37,973 nucleotides of DNA. It comes from Candidatus Peribacteria bacterium (GTDB taxonomy: Bacteria > Patescibacteriota > Gracilibacteria > UBA1369 > UBA12463). A program made the position numbers and the translations under genes. The stretch is from assembly GCA_943349045.1 (NCBI GenBank), contig CALQZC010000005.1, forward strand, positions 1 to 37,973. Reading direction: 5' to 3'. Below are positions 24,318-35,447 of the stretch, piece after piece (within the stretch, counting starts at the first letter, position 1; the number at the start of each line of letters is the position of its first letter). A model generated the notes under the pieces. The model worked only from the letters and a program-made list of their open reading frames with translations. It was not told where the DNA came from and did not search any database.

Positions 24318-25676
24318 CTACTTACCCATTTCGGTAAACTGACCCTTCTCGATTGCCTCAAATACCATATAGGCAAATCGATAGAGCACTTCGCCCGCCT
24401 TTTTACTATGCTCCATGGTGTATGGCGGTGTAAACATGAGTGCTTTTAATTTTTCAAAGTTTATATTCCCGTTTGACTGGAATGTTGCTATGAGCTCCTG
24501 TTTTGCTGGAGAATCGGGGGCGGTCTGAAGTGTTACTAAAGGTAAAATTTTCCCCATCAATGCTTGCTCAGGGGGCATAGCGCTCAGGTCAATGAGGTAT
24601 GCTGCGTGCACATCTGGGGTAGGTTGATCTGAATTTGCAAGCTGCGATCCTATACCAGCGATAGCGTGAAACATGACTGGTGGATAAAATCCTGTAAGAT
24701 TTACATCATTACCATTTCCACCTTTTGCCGCTAGGGACATATGGAAACGTCTACCTTTTTCTAGTATTGTCGCTGCTTTAGGGAATTTCCTTGCAAGAAA
24801 AATAGCTGTTGCCTGATTTACAACGGTATCATGAAGGAATTCCTTCCGTGTTTCATCAAGTCCATCAATAAAGACATTCACTCCCGTGAGACTCTCATTG
24901 ATTGATGCAAAATTTTCAGAACTTGATCGGTATGATGGATGGCTTATGGCAGGTTTTCCGAGATACCGGACAGGAACTTCATGTGAAGCCGTGCCTTCTT
25001 TAACCGTTACCTTTCCTCTTTTTTGAATTGGCAAATAATTGAGATAGAGCTCTGCATTTTCAGTAACTCGAAAGTCGAAATACCAGCCACTTGGTTCGAG
25101 GTATTCATTTATGTGCGCCATGAGGGTTACTGGATTTGGATCCTGAAGCCATGCCTGATTGAAGTTCATCATTTCTTCGTGAGCCCTTGGATCTGCCATT
25201 TGAATTGCCTCGGCCGCCTGCTGTATCGTCTGACGAATGGCGTCCTGAAGAGTTTCTGGATGTTCTCTCAAGTGAGGGGCAAGACGTTCTTTTATATTCA
25301 CGGTTATCATACTCGCGATGCGATCCGAGATAATGACAAACTCCTCCTGAGTCACATGGAGGTTATTTGGAATTTTTGAAGGCGATGAGTCGGTCGTAAT
25401 CTCGAGCTGAGGAATTAGAATATCGGTATTTACTGGGAGCTCAGGGCTTTCTAATTTTTTCTGTGGTGGCTGCTGTGGTGGAAGTTCTTTTGTGACTGGT
25501 GTCGGAACTTTTTCTGAAATTTCTTTTGCGGTGTCTTCATTTTTTGTTGCAAGCATTACGGCTAATACTGCCGCACTGGCTGCAACGGACCCTAAGAGAA
25601 TTCTTCTCCCTTTTCCGCTTTTCGGTTCTTCCGGCTGTGGTCGTCCTGGGATGGTGAGCTGTGGTGGGGTTTTCAT
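24318..25676 (-). CDS. Membrane-anchored hypothetical protein
   Basis: This 452-residue product has a cytoplasmic Pro/Lys-rich start, a hydrophobic anchor (RILLGSVAASAAVLAVMLA, about residues 25-43), then a Pro/Glu/Lys linker to about residue 95. A large extracytoplasmic domain follows, with no Cys-rich region. It contains a segment on folding or substrate binding not recognised (FDFRVTENAELYLNYLPIQKRG), GVNVFIDGLDETRKEFLHDTVVNQATAIFLARKFPKA, and NGNDVNLTGFYPPVMFHAIAGIGSQLANS. The middle HDTVVNQATAIFLAR resembles a helix of metallohydrolases, but no HExxH is seen. It has the best-matching promoter of the window, and the mRNA is predicted leaderless. Function unknown. Confidence 0.65.
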   Translation of the reverse strand: MKTPPQLTIPGRPQPEEPKSGKGRRILLGSVAASAAVLAVMLATKNEDTAKEISEKVPTPVTKELPPQQPPQKKLESPELPVNTDILIPQLEITTDSSPSKIPNNLHVTQEEFVIISDRIASMITVNIKERLAPHLREHPETLQDAIRQTIQQAAEAIQMADPRAHEEMMNFNQAWLQDPNPVTLMAHINEYLEPSGWYFDFRVTENAELYLNYLPIQKRGKVTVKEGTASHEVPVRYLGKPAISHPSYRSSSENFASINESLTGVNVFIDGLDETRKEFLHDTVVNQATAIFLARKFPKAATILEKGRRFHMSLAAKGGNGNDVNLTGFYPPVMFHAIAGIGSQLANSDQPTPDVHAAYLIDLSAMPPEQALMGKILPLVTLQTAPDSPAKQELIATFQSNGNINFEKLKALMFTPPYTMEHSKKAGEVLYRFAYMVFEAIEKGQFTEMGK

Positions 25677-25684
25677 GGATTTTT

Positions 25685-25712
25685 ATTATATATATTTTTT
25701 GTTTTTTGTCAA
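25685..25712 (-). promoter_or_regulatory. Consensus sigma70 promoter, near-leaderless
   Basis: Minus strand: TTGACA (25707-25712, perfect), 16-nt spacer, TATAAT (25685-25690, perfect), then 8 nt to the ATG at 25676. The -35 lies just after the ligA stop. Confidence 0.65.
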
Positions 25713-25720
25713 TTTTAGCT

Positions 25721-27903
<2,183 letters not shown>

Positions 27904-27912
27904 TATCATGGC

Positions 27913-28488
27913 ATGAGTGATGACGGATCTACTATTGACCTCCGAAATATTCCGGCTACCGTTGCGGCTACTGGTACTGCGACAACCGCTACGGGTACCG
28001 CGTCTACGCCTGTGCCACCGCCTACGAGTGGTGGTGCGGTAGCAGTGACACCGCTTATCGACCCAAAGGTTGCTGAGGAGTTTGGACTTGATGCTGAAAA
28101 AATTACGGAGCTCGGACAGAAGTACTCGATTCCCGAGTCGGTCAAAGTCAAATTTCCGGATCTTGTGGCCCTTTTGGTCAAGACCGAATCCATGAATGAC
28201 GAGGAGCGGGATTACTGGTTCCAGGTTATTCCAATTATGAGCGAGGAGCAGACGGTGAAGTTGCGAACGATTCTCGTCAACGAGCGTGAGCAACTCAAAA
28301 AAATCGACGAAGAGTACGAAGGTGAGATGCAAAAGCTTGGCGATACCCACAAAAGTGACTGGAATGCGTTTGAGGCACAGCAGAAAAAGGCTGCCATTGC
28401 TCATGCCGAGTCACAGCACGAGGAGAATGAGGAACATCATGAGACCGATCTGCTGAAGAAGCTTGAGGATATCGATAAAGCGTCCTAG
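27913..28488 (+). CDS. Paralogue of the Pro-rich protein, with the same helical C-terminal domain
   Basis: This 191-residue protein has an N-terminal Thr/Ala/Pro-rich tail (about residues 10-45: TATTATGTASTPVPPP) and no signal peptide. Residues about 55-170 are helical and charged. The stretch LLVKTESMNDEERDYWFQVIP, then EQTVKLRTILVNEREQLKKI, then MQKLGDTHKSDWNAFEAQ, lines up with the C-terminal domain of the product of 7146-8078. The C-terminus has a His/Glu-rich patch (AHAESQHEENEEHHE), a possible metal-binding or disordered tail. Likely a soluble cytoplasmic structural or adaptor protein; function unknown. Confidence 0.7.
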   Translation: MSDDGSTIDLRNIPATVAATGTATTATGTASTPVPPPTSGGAVAVTPLIDPKVAEEFGLDAEKITELGQKYSIPESVKVKFPDLVALLVKTESMNDEERDYWFQVIPIMSEEQTVKLRTILVNEREQLKKIDEEYEGEMQKLGDTHKSDWNAFEAQQKKAAIAHAESQHEENEEHHETDLLKKLEDIDKAS

Positions 28489-28504
28489 TCTTTCGCTATT
28501 TTTT

Positions 28505-29332
28505 TTACGACTCTACTCGCAGAAGTTTCGCCTCGACGATGAGGCGTTTTAAATTTGTTCCGACGGGCGTACAGGTGATGAGCGTGAGTTTATTCTCCGT
28601 CGATGGTTTCAGGACATCGAGTTCCGATGGCCACACTTTTGTCAGCGTGGTGACCTCGTAGATATATCGCTTCTGATTATTATAGAGAAGAATCTGGTCC
28701 CCTTTTTTGAGATCATGGAGAACGGCGAAGACGTCTTTGAAGCGTCCTGGATCCCACGGAAAATATGAGCTGTGTCCCGTGATGACGACATTTCCCTGCT
28801 GTCCCGGACGAGCGGTTCCAGGATAGTGAATGACGCCAAACCGCAGTGCCTCCTGCATATCTCGCTCGAGCTTTGCCCAATCTTTTTTGATAATGCTCTC
28901 GGTACTGACATTAATGACTGGCACATTGCGATTGATCCGTGGAATGACGAGGCGCGTATCAGGTGGTGCCACCCGCATAGTAATTGCTGGAATAACTTTC
29001 TTTGATTCAGCGGTGGTGCGTGTGAGTGGAAGTGGTTGCTGTTTCACCTCGGCCTTCTCAACCAGCGTATAGAGCGGATTGATCGTGTCGGTGTTCTGGG
29101 TTATTTTCTGGTACTCCCAGGTGACGATCTGCGTAATAGCTCCCCAGTTCATGATCGCAAAAAAGAGCGCAAAGATCAGGACGGTTGCGAGCACCTGCCT
29201 GATGATGCTTCCGGCACGCCCAGATGAGATGGGACGATGCGGCGCATGAGTTAAGGAAAATAGCTTCGTTTTTAGCGAATCTTCGTGGTGAAGTGGCTTT
29301 AATTTACTATATGTTTGCGCGGTGATATGCAT
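28505..29332 (-). CDS. Sortase family transpeptidase (class D/E-like)
   Basis: This 275-residue protein has a cytoplasmic basic start, one anchor helix (IIRQVLATVLIFALFFAIMNWG, about 43-64) and an external sortase domain from about residue 125. The catalytic triad is visible: His187 in VVITGHSSY, Cys254 in LTLITCTPVG, and Arg263 in NLKRLIVEAKL. TLxTC sequences of this kind are typical of class D/E enzymes. Sortases cleave a C-terminal sorting signal and join the protein to a cell-wall or pilin amine. No sorting-signal protein is visible in the window, but the C-terminus of the large surface protein is off the edge. The ATG at 29332 matches the promoter spacing. Confidence 0.88.
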   Translation of the reverse strand: MHITAQTYSKLKPLHHEDSLKTKLFSLTHAPHRPISSGRAGSIIRQVLATVLIFALFFAIMNWGAITQIVTWEYQKITQNTDTINPLYTLVEKAEVKQQPLPLTRTTAESKKVIPAITMRVAPPDTRLVIPRINRNVPVINVSTESIIKKDWAKLERDMQEALRFGVIHYPGTARPGQQGNVVITGHSSYFPWDPGRFKDVFAVLHDLKKGDQILLYNNQKRYIYEVTTLTKVWPSELDVLKPSTENKLTLITCTPVGTNLKRLIVEAKLLRVES

Positions 29333-29349
29333 AGTTTTTGTTTCTCTCC

Positions 29350-29378
29350 ATTTTAGCATATAATCAGCCTTGGAGCAA
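29350..29378 (-). promoter_or_regulatory. Promoter of the sortase gene
   Basis: Minus strand: TTGCTC (29373-29378), 17-nt spacer, TAAAAT (29350-29355) with TGC as an extended -10. Confidence 0.45.
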
Positions 29379-29412
29379 TGCTGGTCTTTCTGGCTCCTTT
29401 ATAGCTGGATAT

Positions 29413-29441
29413 TTGACACGTTTAGCTTTGTGTGGGATTAT
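29413..29441 (+). promoter_or_regulatory. Promoter of rel
   Basis: TTGACA (29413-29418, perfect), 17-nt spacer, GATTAT (29436-29441). The predicted leader is about 20 nt with no ribosome-binding motif. Confidence 0.45.
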
Positions 29442-29467
29442 AAAGAAGCTTCAATTTTTCAATACTT

Positions 29468-31837
29468 ATGCCACAAGGAACACCATCAGGAGATCCTTTC
29501 CTTCCTGAAATTGAAGATATTATCGCAAAGGTGAAGCAACAGCTTCCCGGTTTTGACGAGGAACTTTTTATTGAGGCCTACCGCTTTGCGCGAGATGCCC
29601 ATGAGGGCCAGCAGCGAAAGGATGGAAGTCCTTATATTATTCATCCCGTTGCCACCGTACAAATTCTTTCGCAGTTGCGTGTGGATGAGGATACCCTTAT
29701 TGCGGCTCTGCTCCATGACGTTCCCGAAGACACGACGCGCACCGTCGCCGAGATTGAGGAAAAATTTGGTGATCGCGTTGCCTTTCTCGTGGAGGGCATT
29801 ACGAAGTTATCAAAGATGCACTACCAAAACGACATGGAGTCACGTCAGGTTGAGTCTTTGAAAAAACTTCTCATCCATACGGCCAAAGATCCGCGCGTTA
29901 TTTTGATCAAACTGGCTGATAGGCTTCACAATATGCGAACGCTGCACTTCATCGACAAGCCCGAAAAGCAGCGACGAGTCTCCCGAGAGACGCTGGAGAT
30001 TTATGTGCCGATGGCGAACCTCCTTGGTATTCAAGGTATCAAATCTGAACTGGAAGATTTATGTTTTAAGTATCTGTTTCCTGAGGAGTTCGAAGAGTAT
30101 GTAAAGGCGATTGGCCAGAGTGAAGAGAGAGTGGAACCGAAGGGACTTGAAACCATCTCCCGAGTGCAGGGTGTTCTCCATGATCACGGTATCGAGGCAG
30201 AGGTTTTTCAGCGAAAAAAAACTTTATTGAGTATCTTCAATAAAGTTCAGAGCGAACATAAAACAATTCACGATCTGAATGATCTCATTACGCTTCGTGT
30301 GCTCGTGCCGACGGCGGAGGATGCCTATCGTGCTCTTGGTATCATTCACACCATGTTTAAGCCACGTCCTGGCTTCTTCAAGGATTATATTGCGGTTCCA
30401 AAAATTAACGGCTATCGAAGTTTACACACGACTATTTTCGGCGTTGATGGAACCCTGACTGAGTTTCAGATTCGTACTTTCGAGATGGATAACGAGGCGG
30501 AGTATGGCATCACTACCTATTATTTTTTGGGATCTCGAAAAAAAGGTAAGGGCGCTGATGAGTGGCGTACGAAGTGGATGACGCAAATTCTTGAACTTGA
30601 GCAACAAGAAGTTAATAGTCGAACTTTCATGGAAAAAGTTAAGGCAGATATTTTTGAGGATAAGATTTTCGTGTTTACCCCAAAGGGCGAGGCGGTACAT
30701 CTTCCGAAAAGTGCGACGGTTCTGGATTTTGCCTATGCTATTCATAGTGATGTTGGAAATTATTCTGTGAGCGCTGATGTTAATGGCTATAATAAGCCAC
30801 TTTATGCGCCACTGAAAAGTGGTGACACCGTCAGTATTCATGCCGATGATCATGGCGCCGGTCCACAGCGAGATTGGCTGACATTCGTCAAAACGGGCAT
30901 TGCAAAGAACCGTATTCGTGAATTTTTAAATAAAGAACACTCGAGAAAAAAAATCATGGTTGGAAAGCAGCTCTTGCAGAAGGCCTTCTATCGTTCGGGT
31001 ATTGGGATGATTGACGATATTCCTTTCAAAAAAATGCAGTTGGCGCTCATGAAGCATCACTATCCTGAGTATGGAGATCTGAAATTACTTCTCATGGCGA
31101 TTGGCGATGGAACACTTGATGCGATTGATGTCATTCAGAGTCTGTATCCTGATCAGCGACTTTCTCATATTTCTCGAAATAGCCGGCGCTTTTCGCGTTT
31201 TCTCGATAGCGTGTCTTCAAATACCGAGCGAGAACGAATCACCTTGTCGTTTACGGTCGTAGATCGGCCCGGTCTTGTTGCCGAGATCGTGACGGTACTT
31301 TCCAAATTTTCGGTGAATATTATGGATCTCGCTGGTCATGGCAAAACCTGGTTTACCAAGCGGGGCTCGGTCAAAGTGACGTTTGATCTTGAGCGATATG
31401 ATACCCTGCAGTCGATCTTTTCTGAGGTGGAAAAAATTGATGGTGTCCTCTCGGTGGTTCGAGTCTTTCGGGCGCAAGAGACCGGATTTGCCCTGTTTCT
31501 CTGTTTTACTATTGGCTTTTGGTTTTTCCACCCTTTCCTCATTGAACATTTTACCCGTGTCTCAAATGATTCCCTCGTCTATATCGGGATGCTCCTTCTC
31601 TTTGTCATGGGCTTCTACTTGAGTCGATTCACACCGCGATATGTACAGCGTTTTCAGGAGGGACGCTCGATGATTGTGGCGACGGGATCCATTACGCTTT
31701 TTGCGCTCGCGACCCTCATCTGGGAGATCAGCTACTACGGTATCGTCCTGAACTTTGCGACGGTGGGTATTATGATTGCCGTGATTATGTATCTCGGATA
31801 CCAGTTCTGGGACTACAAAAAAAAGAAGCTGTTTTAA
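29468..31837 (+). CDS. rel: Rel/SpoT-type (p)ppGpp synthetase/hydrolase with C-terminal membrane domain
   Basis: This 789-residue protein shows the long RSH order. The HD hydrolase contains AHEGQQRKDGSPYIIHP (about 44-60), LLHDVPEDT near 81, and LIKLADRLHNMRTL. The synthetase contains LNDLITLRVLV near 268, GYRSLHTTIFG near 314, and EFQIRTFEMDNEAEYG. TGS lies at about 398-460 (VFTPKGEAVHLP) and ACT at about 588-668 (FTVVDRPGLVAEIVTVLSK). From about residue 672 to the end there are four hydrophobic helices not found in ordinary RSH proteins. The usual His of the MHxxAEyGxAAHW region is replaced (MDNEAEYGITTYY), so synthetase activity may differ. It makes and degrades the stringent-response alarmone. 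Monocistronic. Confidence 0.9.
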   Translation: MPQGTPSGDPFLPEIEDIIAKVKQQLPGFDEELFIEAYRFARDAHEGQQRKDGSPYIIHPVATVQILSQLRVDEDTLIAALLHDVPEDTTRTVAEIEEKFGDRVAFLVEGITKLSKMHYQNDMESRQVESLKKLLIHTAKDPRVILIKLADRLHNMRTLHFIDKPEKQRRVSRETLEIYVPMANLLGIQGIKSELEDLCFKYLFPEEFEEYVKAIGQSEERVEPKGLETISRVQGVLHDHGIEAEVFQRKKTLLSIFNKVQSEHKTIHDLNDLITLRVLVPTAEDAYRALGIIHTMFKPRPGFFKDYIAVPKINGYRSLHTTIFGVDGTLTEFQIRTFEMDNEAEYGITTYYFLGSRKKGKGADEWRTKWMTQILELEQQEVNSRTFMEKVKADIFEDKIFVFTPKGEAVHLPKSATVLDFAYAIHSDVGNYSVSADVNGYNKPLYAPLKSGDTVSIHADDHGAGPQRDWLTFVKTGIAKNRIREFLNKEHSRKKIMVGKQLLQKAFYRSGIGMIDDIPFKKMQLALMKHHYPEYGDLKLLLMAIGDGTLDAIDVIQSLYPDQRLSHISRNSRRFSRFLDSVSSNTERERITLSFTVVDRPGLVAEIVTVLSKFSVNIMDLAGHGKTWFTKRGSVKVTFDLERYDTLQSIFSEVEKIDGVLSVVRVFRAQETGFALFLCFTIGFWFFHPFLIEHFTRVSNDSLVYIGMLLLFVMGFYLSRFTPRYVQRFQEGRSMIVATGSITLFALATLIWEISYYGIVLNFATVGIMIAVIMYLGYQFWDYKKKKLF

Positions 31838-31859
31838 TTCGGGCCAAGCCACGAATTTG

Positions 31860-32954
31860 CTAATTCGCAAATCGGAAGTGCATGACGTCGCCGTCTTGGA
31901 CGACGTAGTCTTTTCCTTCGAGGCGCATCTTTCCTTTTTCCTTTGCGCCGGCTTCGCCGGCGCATTCGATGTAGTCATTGAAGGCGATAACTTCTGCACG
32001 AATAAAACCTTTTTCAAAGTCAGTGTGGATGACCCCGGCTGCCTGTGGCGCCACGGTTCCCCTTTCAATCGTCCAGGCGTGAACTTCCTTTGGACCTGAG
32101 GTGAAGTAGGTAATGAGATTGAGGGTTGCGTAGGCCTGTCGGATCATTTTATTGATACCTGACTCGGCGATGCCGAGATCTTTCATGAAAACCTCGAGAT
32201 CCTCTGGCGACATGTCGATCAGCTCCTCTTCGATCTTCGCGCAGATAGGAATGATAATAGAACTCGGTGGAAGGCCCCAGTCTGCAACTGCCTTTTTGGT
32301 GTCGAAGGTTGAAAGTTCAGACTCATCGACATTCGCGACGAAGAGAAATGGTTTTGCGGTGAGAAGATGAAGATCTTTGATGAGGAGTTTTTCTTCGTCG
32401 GTCATCTCAATATCTTTTGCGAGCGTTCCGGATCCAAATGCGGTATTCACCCGCTCAAAAAGATCGAGCGCTTTCTGGGCGCCAGGCTTATTCGCCTTGG
32501 CGTCGTTTCTGGCCTTTCCGAGACGTTTATCGAGGGACTGCATATCGGCGAGGAGGAGCTCGGCGTGGATCACTTCGATATCTTGTTTTGGATTGACGAT
32601 GCCGTGAACGTGAATGACATTGTCGTCTTTGAAGGCACGTACGACCTGCGCAATCGCGTCACACTCGCGGATGTGTGCGAGGAACTGGTTTCCGAGACCT
32701 TCACCGGTGGAGGCGCCTTTGACGAGACCGGCGATGTCGTGAAACTCCACCACGGCAGGAATGGTTTTTTGTGGACTTTCTACGGAGATGAGCTGCTTGA
32801 TTCGAGGATCCGGGACTTCGACGACGCCGACGTTTGGGTCGACGGTCGCAAAAGGGTAGTTCGCGGCGAGCGCGGCCTTCGATCTGACGAGTGCGTTAAA
32901 GAGGGTTGATTTTCCGACATTTGGCAGGCCGACGATACCGATGCTGAGACTCAT
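31860..32954 (-). CDS. ychF: Redox-regulated ATPase/GTPase YchF (OLA1 family)
   Basis: This 364-residue protein starts [22 protein letters not shown] (G1 loop GLPNVGKS). The effector region contains [19 protein letters not shown], with G3-like [20 protein letters not shown]. The atypical G4 segment is [10 protein letters not shown], consistent with ATP preference. The C-terminus has the TGS-like [15 protein letters not shown]. YchF binds ribosomes and is linked to stress and oxidant responses. A TATAAC box 9 nt before the ATG could give a nearly leaderless mRNA, and it also lies 10 nt after aroD. A TTC-loop hairpin falls in its 3' end. Confidence 0.93.
   Translation of the reverse strand: MSLSIGIVGLPNVGKSTLFNALVRSKAALAANYPFATVDPNVGVVEVPDPRIKQLISVESPQKTIPAVVEFHDIAGLVKGASTGEGLGNQFLAHIRECDAIAQVVRAFKDDNVIHVHGIVNPKQDIEVIHAELLLADMQSLDKRLGKARNDAKANKPGAQKALDLFERVNTAFGSGTLAKDIEMTDEEKLLIKDLHLLTAKPFLFVANVDESELSTFDTKKAVADWGLPPSSIIIPICAKIEEELIDMSPEDLEVFMKDLGIAESGINKMIRQAYATLNLITYFTSGPKEVHAWTIERGTVAPQAAGVIHTDFEKGFIRAEVIAFNDYIECAGEAGAKEKGKMRLEGKDYVVQDGDVMHFRFAN
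31944..31964. repeat. Perfect 9-bp hairpin with TTC loop inside ychF
   Basis: TGCGCCGGC (31944-31952) pairs with GCCGGCGCA (31956-31964) around TTC. It encodes the CAGEAGA stretch, aligned in the family without an insertion. It has the same loop as the argH hairpin. Confidence 0.9.
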
Positions 32955-32964
32955 ATTTGGTGGG

Positions 32965-33621
32965 TTATAGCGCGCGTATTGTACGGTTCCAGTCATCAAT
33001 TGTCCACTGTCCTTTTGCCGTAGCGAGCTTTGGCTCAAGACAAAGATAGGTTATGGCTGAACCTCCAGCCGCCTGCAAAAGGCGACTTTCTCGGCTTTTT
33101 ACTCCGATTCCATGGAGGATGACTGGTCTTTTTTTGAAGAGTGCCAGGGTATGAAGGAGTGTGATGAGATTTTTTTCCTTCGTGATCGTGGTTACGACTT
33201 TTGGTATCGCCTTTAAGGTGTGCATGTGCTCTATTTTTTTTTGAATCAGAGAGATGGACGGGGTACTTTTCAGATGCGTCGAGAGAATCAGGCGCGCTTT
33301 CTTTTTTATTATTTTTTCAGTGAGCTGCTGGATATATTTCTTGGGAGAGCTCATGTCCACATCTATCCACTTCCATCCGGCGTCGAGGGCAGCTTCATAG
33401 ATCTGCACCGTCTCTTGTGTCAGCTTTTCACCGCGTGAGGCGAGCATCAGTGGATGCTTTGTTGCGTTGAACATATGCGCGACGGCGCTCTCCCATTCTG
33501 TTTTTTTCATCGAAGATATACCAATTTCTATGAGATCACATTCCCGTGATTTTATTTTTTTTACACGTGTTATGATCTGCGAGAGTGACTCATCTGGCAA
33601 GCAGAGGCAGCGAAGTGACAT
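32965..33621 (-). CDS. aroD: Type I 3-dehydroquinate dehydratase
   Basis: This 218-residue protein fits type I DHQ dehydratase, a Schiff-base enzyme of the shikimate pathway converting 3-dehydroquinate to 3-dehydroshikimate. The conserved acidic Glu sits in CDLIEIGIS (Glu32), the catalytic His in LILSTHLKST (His116), and the Schiff-base Lys in AIPKVVTTI (Lys141). The beta-strand pattern of a TIM barrel is clear, with WKWIDVDM near 83-90. It is slightly shorter than usual. The ATG at 33621 directly follows the ybbR stop, and ychF begins 10 nt after its end, so these belong to one operon. No other shikimate gene is seen. Confidence 0.85.
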   Translation of the reverse strand: MSLRCLCLPDESLSQIITRVKKIKSRECDLIEIGISSMKKTEWESAVAHMFNATKHPLMLASRGEKLTQETVQIYEAALDAGWKWIDVDMSSPKKYIQQLTEKIIKKKARLILSTHLKSTPSISLIQKKIEHMHTLKAIPKVVTTITKEKNLITLLHTLALFKKRPVILHGIGVKSRESRLLQAAGGSAITYLCLEPKLATAKGQWTIDDWNRTIRAL

Positions 33622-33622
33622 A

Positions 33623-34546
33623 TTATTTGAGCTCAATGATTTCAATTATAATCTCGGCCTTATTTCCCGTTAACGACTTCATGTCACGAGGCAGTTGAAG
33701 ATTCACCGGATAGGTTCCTGTTTTGGTAATTTTTTCCAGATCGATCGGCTCAGTTTCAACACTATTGATGCTTTCTAGAGCTTTTCCATCACCCTGAATC
33801 GTTATGACCGCAGGCTTCAAGGATAATTTGTTGAGGAAGCCATTTTTGAGACTGCTTGAAAATCGCGGCTTGATTGGTACGGTTTTTTCTTGAAGCGTTG
33901 AGGAAATTTCCATCTGTACTTCAATTTTTTCTGGCGTGAGCTTGAAGCCATCTAGTGGCTTACCGTCCTGATCGAGGAGGGTCGCGTTGCTGATCATGAA
34001 TGTTCGGGTTTCGTTTCCTGTGAGCGCGATGAGGACTTTTATTTTCTTGAGCGAAGCGAGTCGCGATGTGGCGCCAGAAATTTTTACTCGCACAGGCGCG
34101 ATCTCAATAGACTTGATCTGATATCCATCCTTTGCCTTTCCTACCACTTCGTGATCAATCGCGAGCTCTTTTTCTGCTTTTTTCTCGATATCGAGCGTGA
34201 CACTTTCCGGTGAGACGCTGACGATTACCACTTTCGGATTCTTCGAGGTGACGGCGACGAGACCGGTCGTCTTTCCTGGCACAGCGTCTTTCAGATCAAT
34301 ATAGACCTCGAAGTCTTCGGGGCGTAACTGCTTTTGCACCTCTTTATCGGCGCGGATTTTTACCTTTGCCAGTGGGAGTTTCCCCACCACCATGTACTGC
34401 TCTGAGAGATTAAATGGTTTGATCTCGAGCGGCGTCTCGAAGAGACGCGGCGCATCCTGTAGTCCAAGGATAATGAACCAGAAGCCGAGCGCTGATATCA
34501 GCGCGAGGAGTTTAAGTGAAAGATTTTTCAGTATGAGATTTTCCAT
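33623..34546 (-). CDS. cdaR: YbbR-repeat protein (CdaR-like)
   Basis: This 307-residue protein starts MENLILKNLSLKLLALISALGFWFIILGLQD, a single N-terminal anchor (about residues 10-27). The rest is outside and consists of three YbbR-type beta domains of about 80-90 residues, with recurring V-x-I-x-G-x-x-x-x-L and PxxVxI strand patterns (for example VGKLPLAKVKIRADKE and KPAVITIQGDGKAL). In Firmicutes CdaR binds CdaA and modulates c-di-AMP production. It starts 6 nt after the cdaA stop, which supports the assignment. Confidence 0.85.
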   Translation of the reverse strand: MENLILKNLSLKLLALISALGFWFIILGLQDAPRLFETPLEIKPFNLSEQYMVVGKLPLAKVKIRADKEVQKQLRPEDFEVYIDLKDAVPGKTTGLVAVTSKNPKVVIVSVSPESVTLDIEKKAEKELAIDHEVVGKAKDGYQIKSIEIAPVRVKISGATSRLASLKKIKVLIALTGNETRTFMISNATLLDQDGKPLDGFKLTPEKIEVQMEISSTLQEKTVPIKPRFSSSLKNGFLNKLSLKPAVITIQGDGKALESINSVETEPIDLEKITKTGTYPVNLQLPRDMKSLTGNKAEIIIEIIELK

Positions 34547-34552
34547 AGGACG

Positions 34553-35386
34553 TTATTTTTTAGTGGCAACTTTTGCCTTGGGTTTCAAAAAAGCGAGATA
34601 CTGCTCGAGCCGCTCTGATCCAATATTGCTATCCATTTTTCCTTTCTCAATCCACGAGATGCTTCCCTTCTCTTCTGATATCACGATGATCTTTGCGTCG
34701 GTCAACTCGGAGAGGGCGAGGGCTGCCTTGTGCCGGGTACCGTGGATGTTCCCGTAGTTTTTTAATGAGTGAGGAAGGAGGCTTGCGGCAGATTTGATCA
34801 GGCCATCCTGAACGATAATCGCGCCGTCGTGAAGTGGTGAGCCTTTTTGAAAAATTGAGACAATGAGATCTTTGGTGATCTTTCCGTTGATGACTACTCC
34901 TGACTCGATGTACTCGTTGAGCGAGAGAGCGTTTTCAAACACCATGAGGGCACCGTTGTGATGACTTTTGAGCTCTTCAGATGCTTCGACAATACTGCGA
35001 ATCATGAAGTCGGCCTCCATAACTTTCTGGGTGAGAAAGCGGCGTGTGCGCCCGAGTCGCTCGAGGCCTTCGCGAAGCTCTTGCTGGAAAATAATTGGAA
35101 TCGCCAGAAGGAGTGCGGTGAGTGACTTGTCGAGCAGCCAGTTGACTGCGGTGAGTGAGAGGAGCTTGCTTACCACGAATATGGCTCCAAGCACGATAAA
35201 TCCCTTCATCACCGTATAGGCACGAGTTTCTCGAATAAGAATGAAGAGGTAGTAAAATATGACCGCGATACATGCAATATCTACAAAAATTTGTAGCCAC
35301 GAGAGATCGAGCAACGTTACGTTTTCGTAGAAGTTATTGGCCAGTTGCGCCATTCGGCTGATGCCTGTTCCGATGAGAGTTTCCAT
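34553..35386 (-). CDS. cdaA: Diadenylate cyclase CdaA
   Basis: This 277-residue protein has three N-terminal membrane helices (about residues 32-51, 60-78 and 84-100) followed by a DAC domain. Motifs are LHDGAIIVQ (DGA 187-189) and GNIHGTRHKAALALSE, where the usual RHR is RHK (218-220). It condenses two ATP to cyclic di-AMP, which controls potassium and osmolyte homeostasis and wall integrity. The ATG at 35386 is chosen because the upstream extension overlaps the divergent glutaredoxin promoter. It heads the cdaA-cdaR-aroD-ychF cluster. Confidence 0.9.
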   Translation of the reverse strand: METLIGTGISRMAQLANNFYENVTLLDLSWLQIFVDIACIAVIFYYLFILIRETRAYTVMKGFIVLGAIFVVSKLLSLTAVNWLLDKSLTALLLAIPIIFQQELREGLERLGRTRRFLTQKVMEADFMIRSIVEASEELKSHHNGALMVFENALSLNEYIESGVVINGKITKDLIVSIFQKGSPLHDGAIIVQDGLIKSAASLLPHSLKNYGNIHGTRHKAALALSELTDAKIIVISEEKGSISWIEKGKMDSNIGSERLEQYLAFLKPKAKVATKK

Positions 35387-35435
35387 GTACCTGCATGCTA
35401 CCGAAAAATGTTGTCGGTCGCAAACGAACCTATGA

Positions 35436-35441
35436 TATACT
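35436..35441 (+). promoter_or_regulatory. -10 box giving a leaderless glutaredoxin mRNA
   Basis: TATACT, exactly 6 nt, ATG at 35448. A divergent TATATC-like box on the other strand may serve cdaA. Confidence 0.5.
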
Positions 35442-35447
35442 CGCCGC

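Noticed and set aside
28477-28508. Possible terminator after the helical-domain gene (AGCG/CGCT stem then T8)
   Set aside because: The stem is only 4 bp with a long loop. The T run is real but the hairpin is not convincing.
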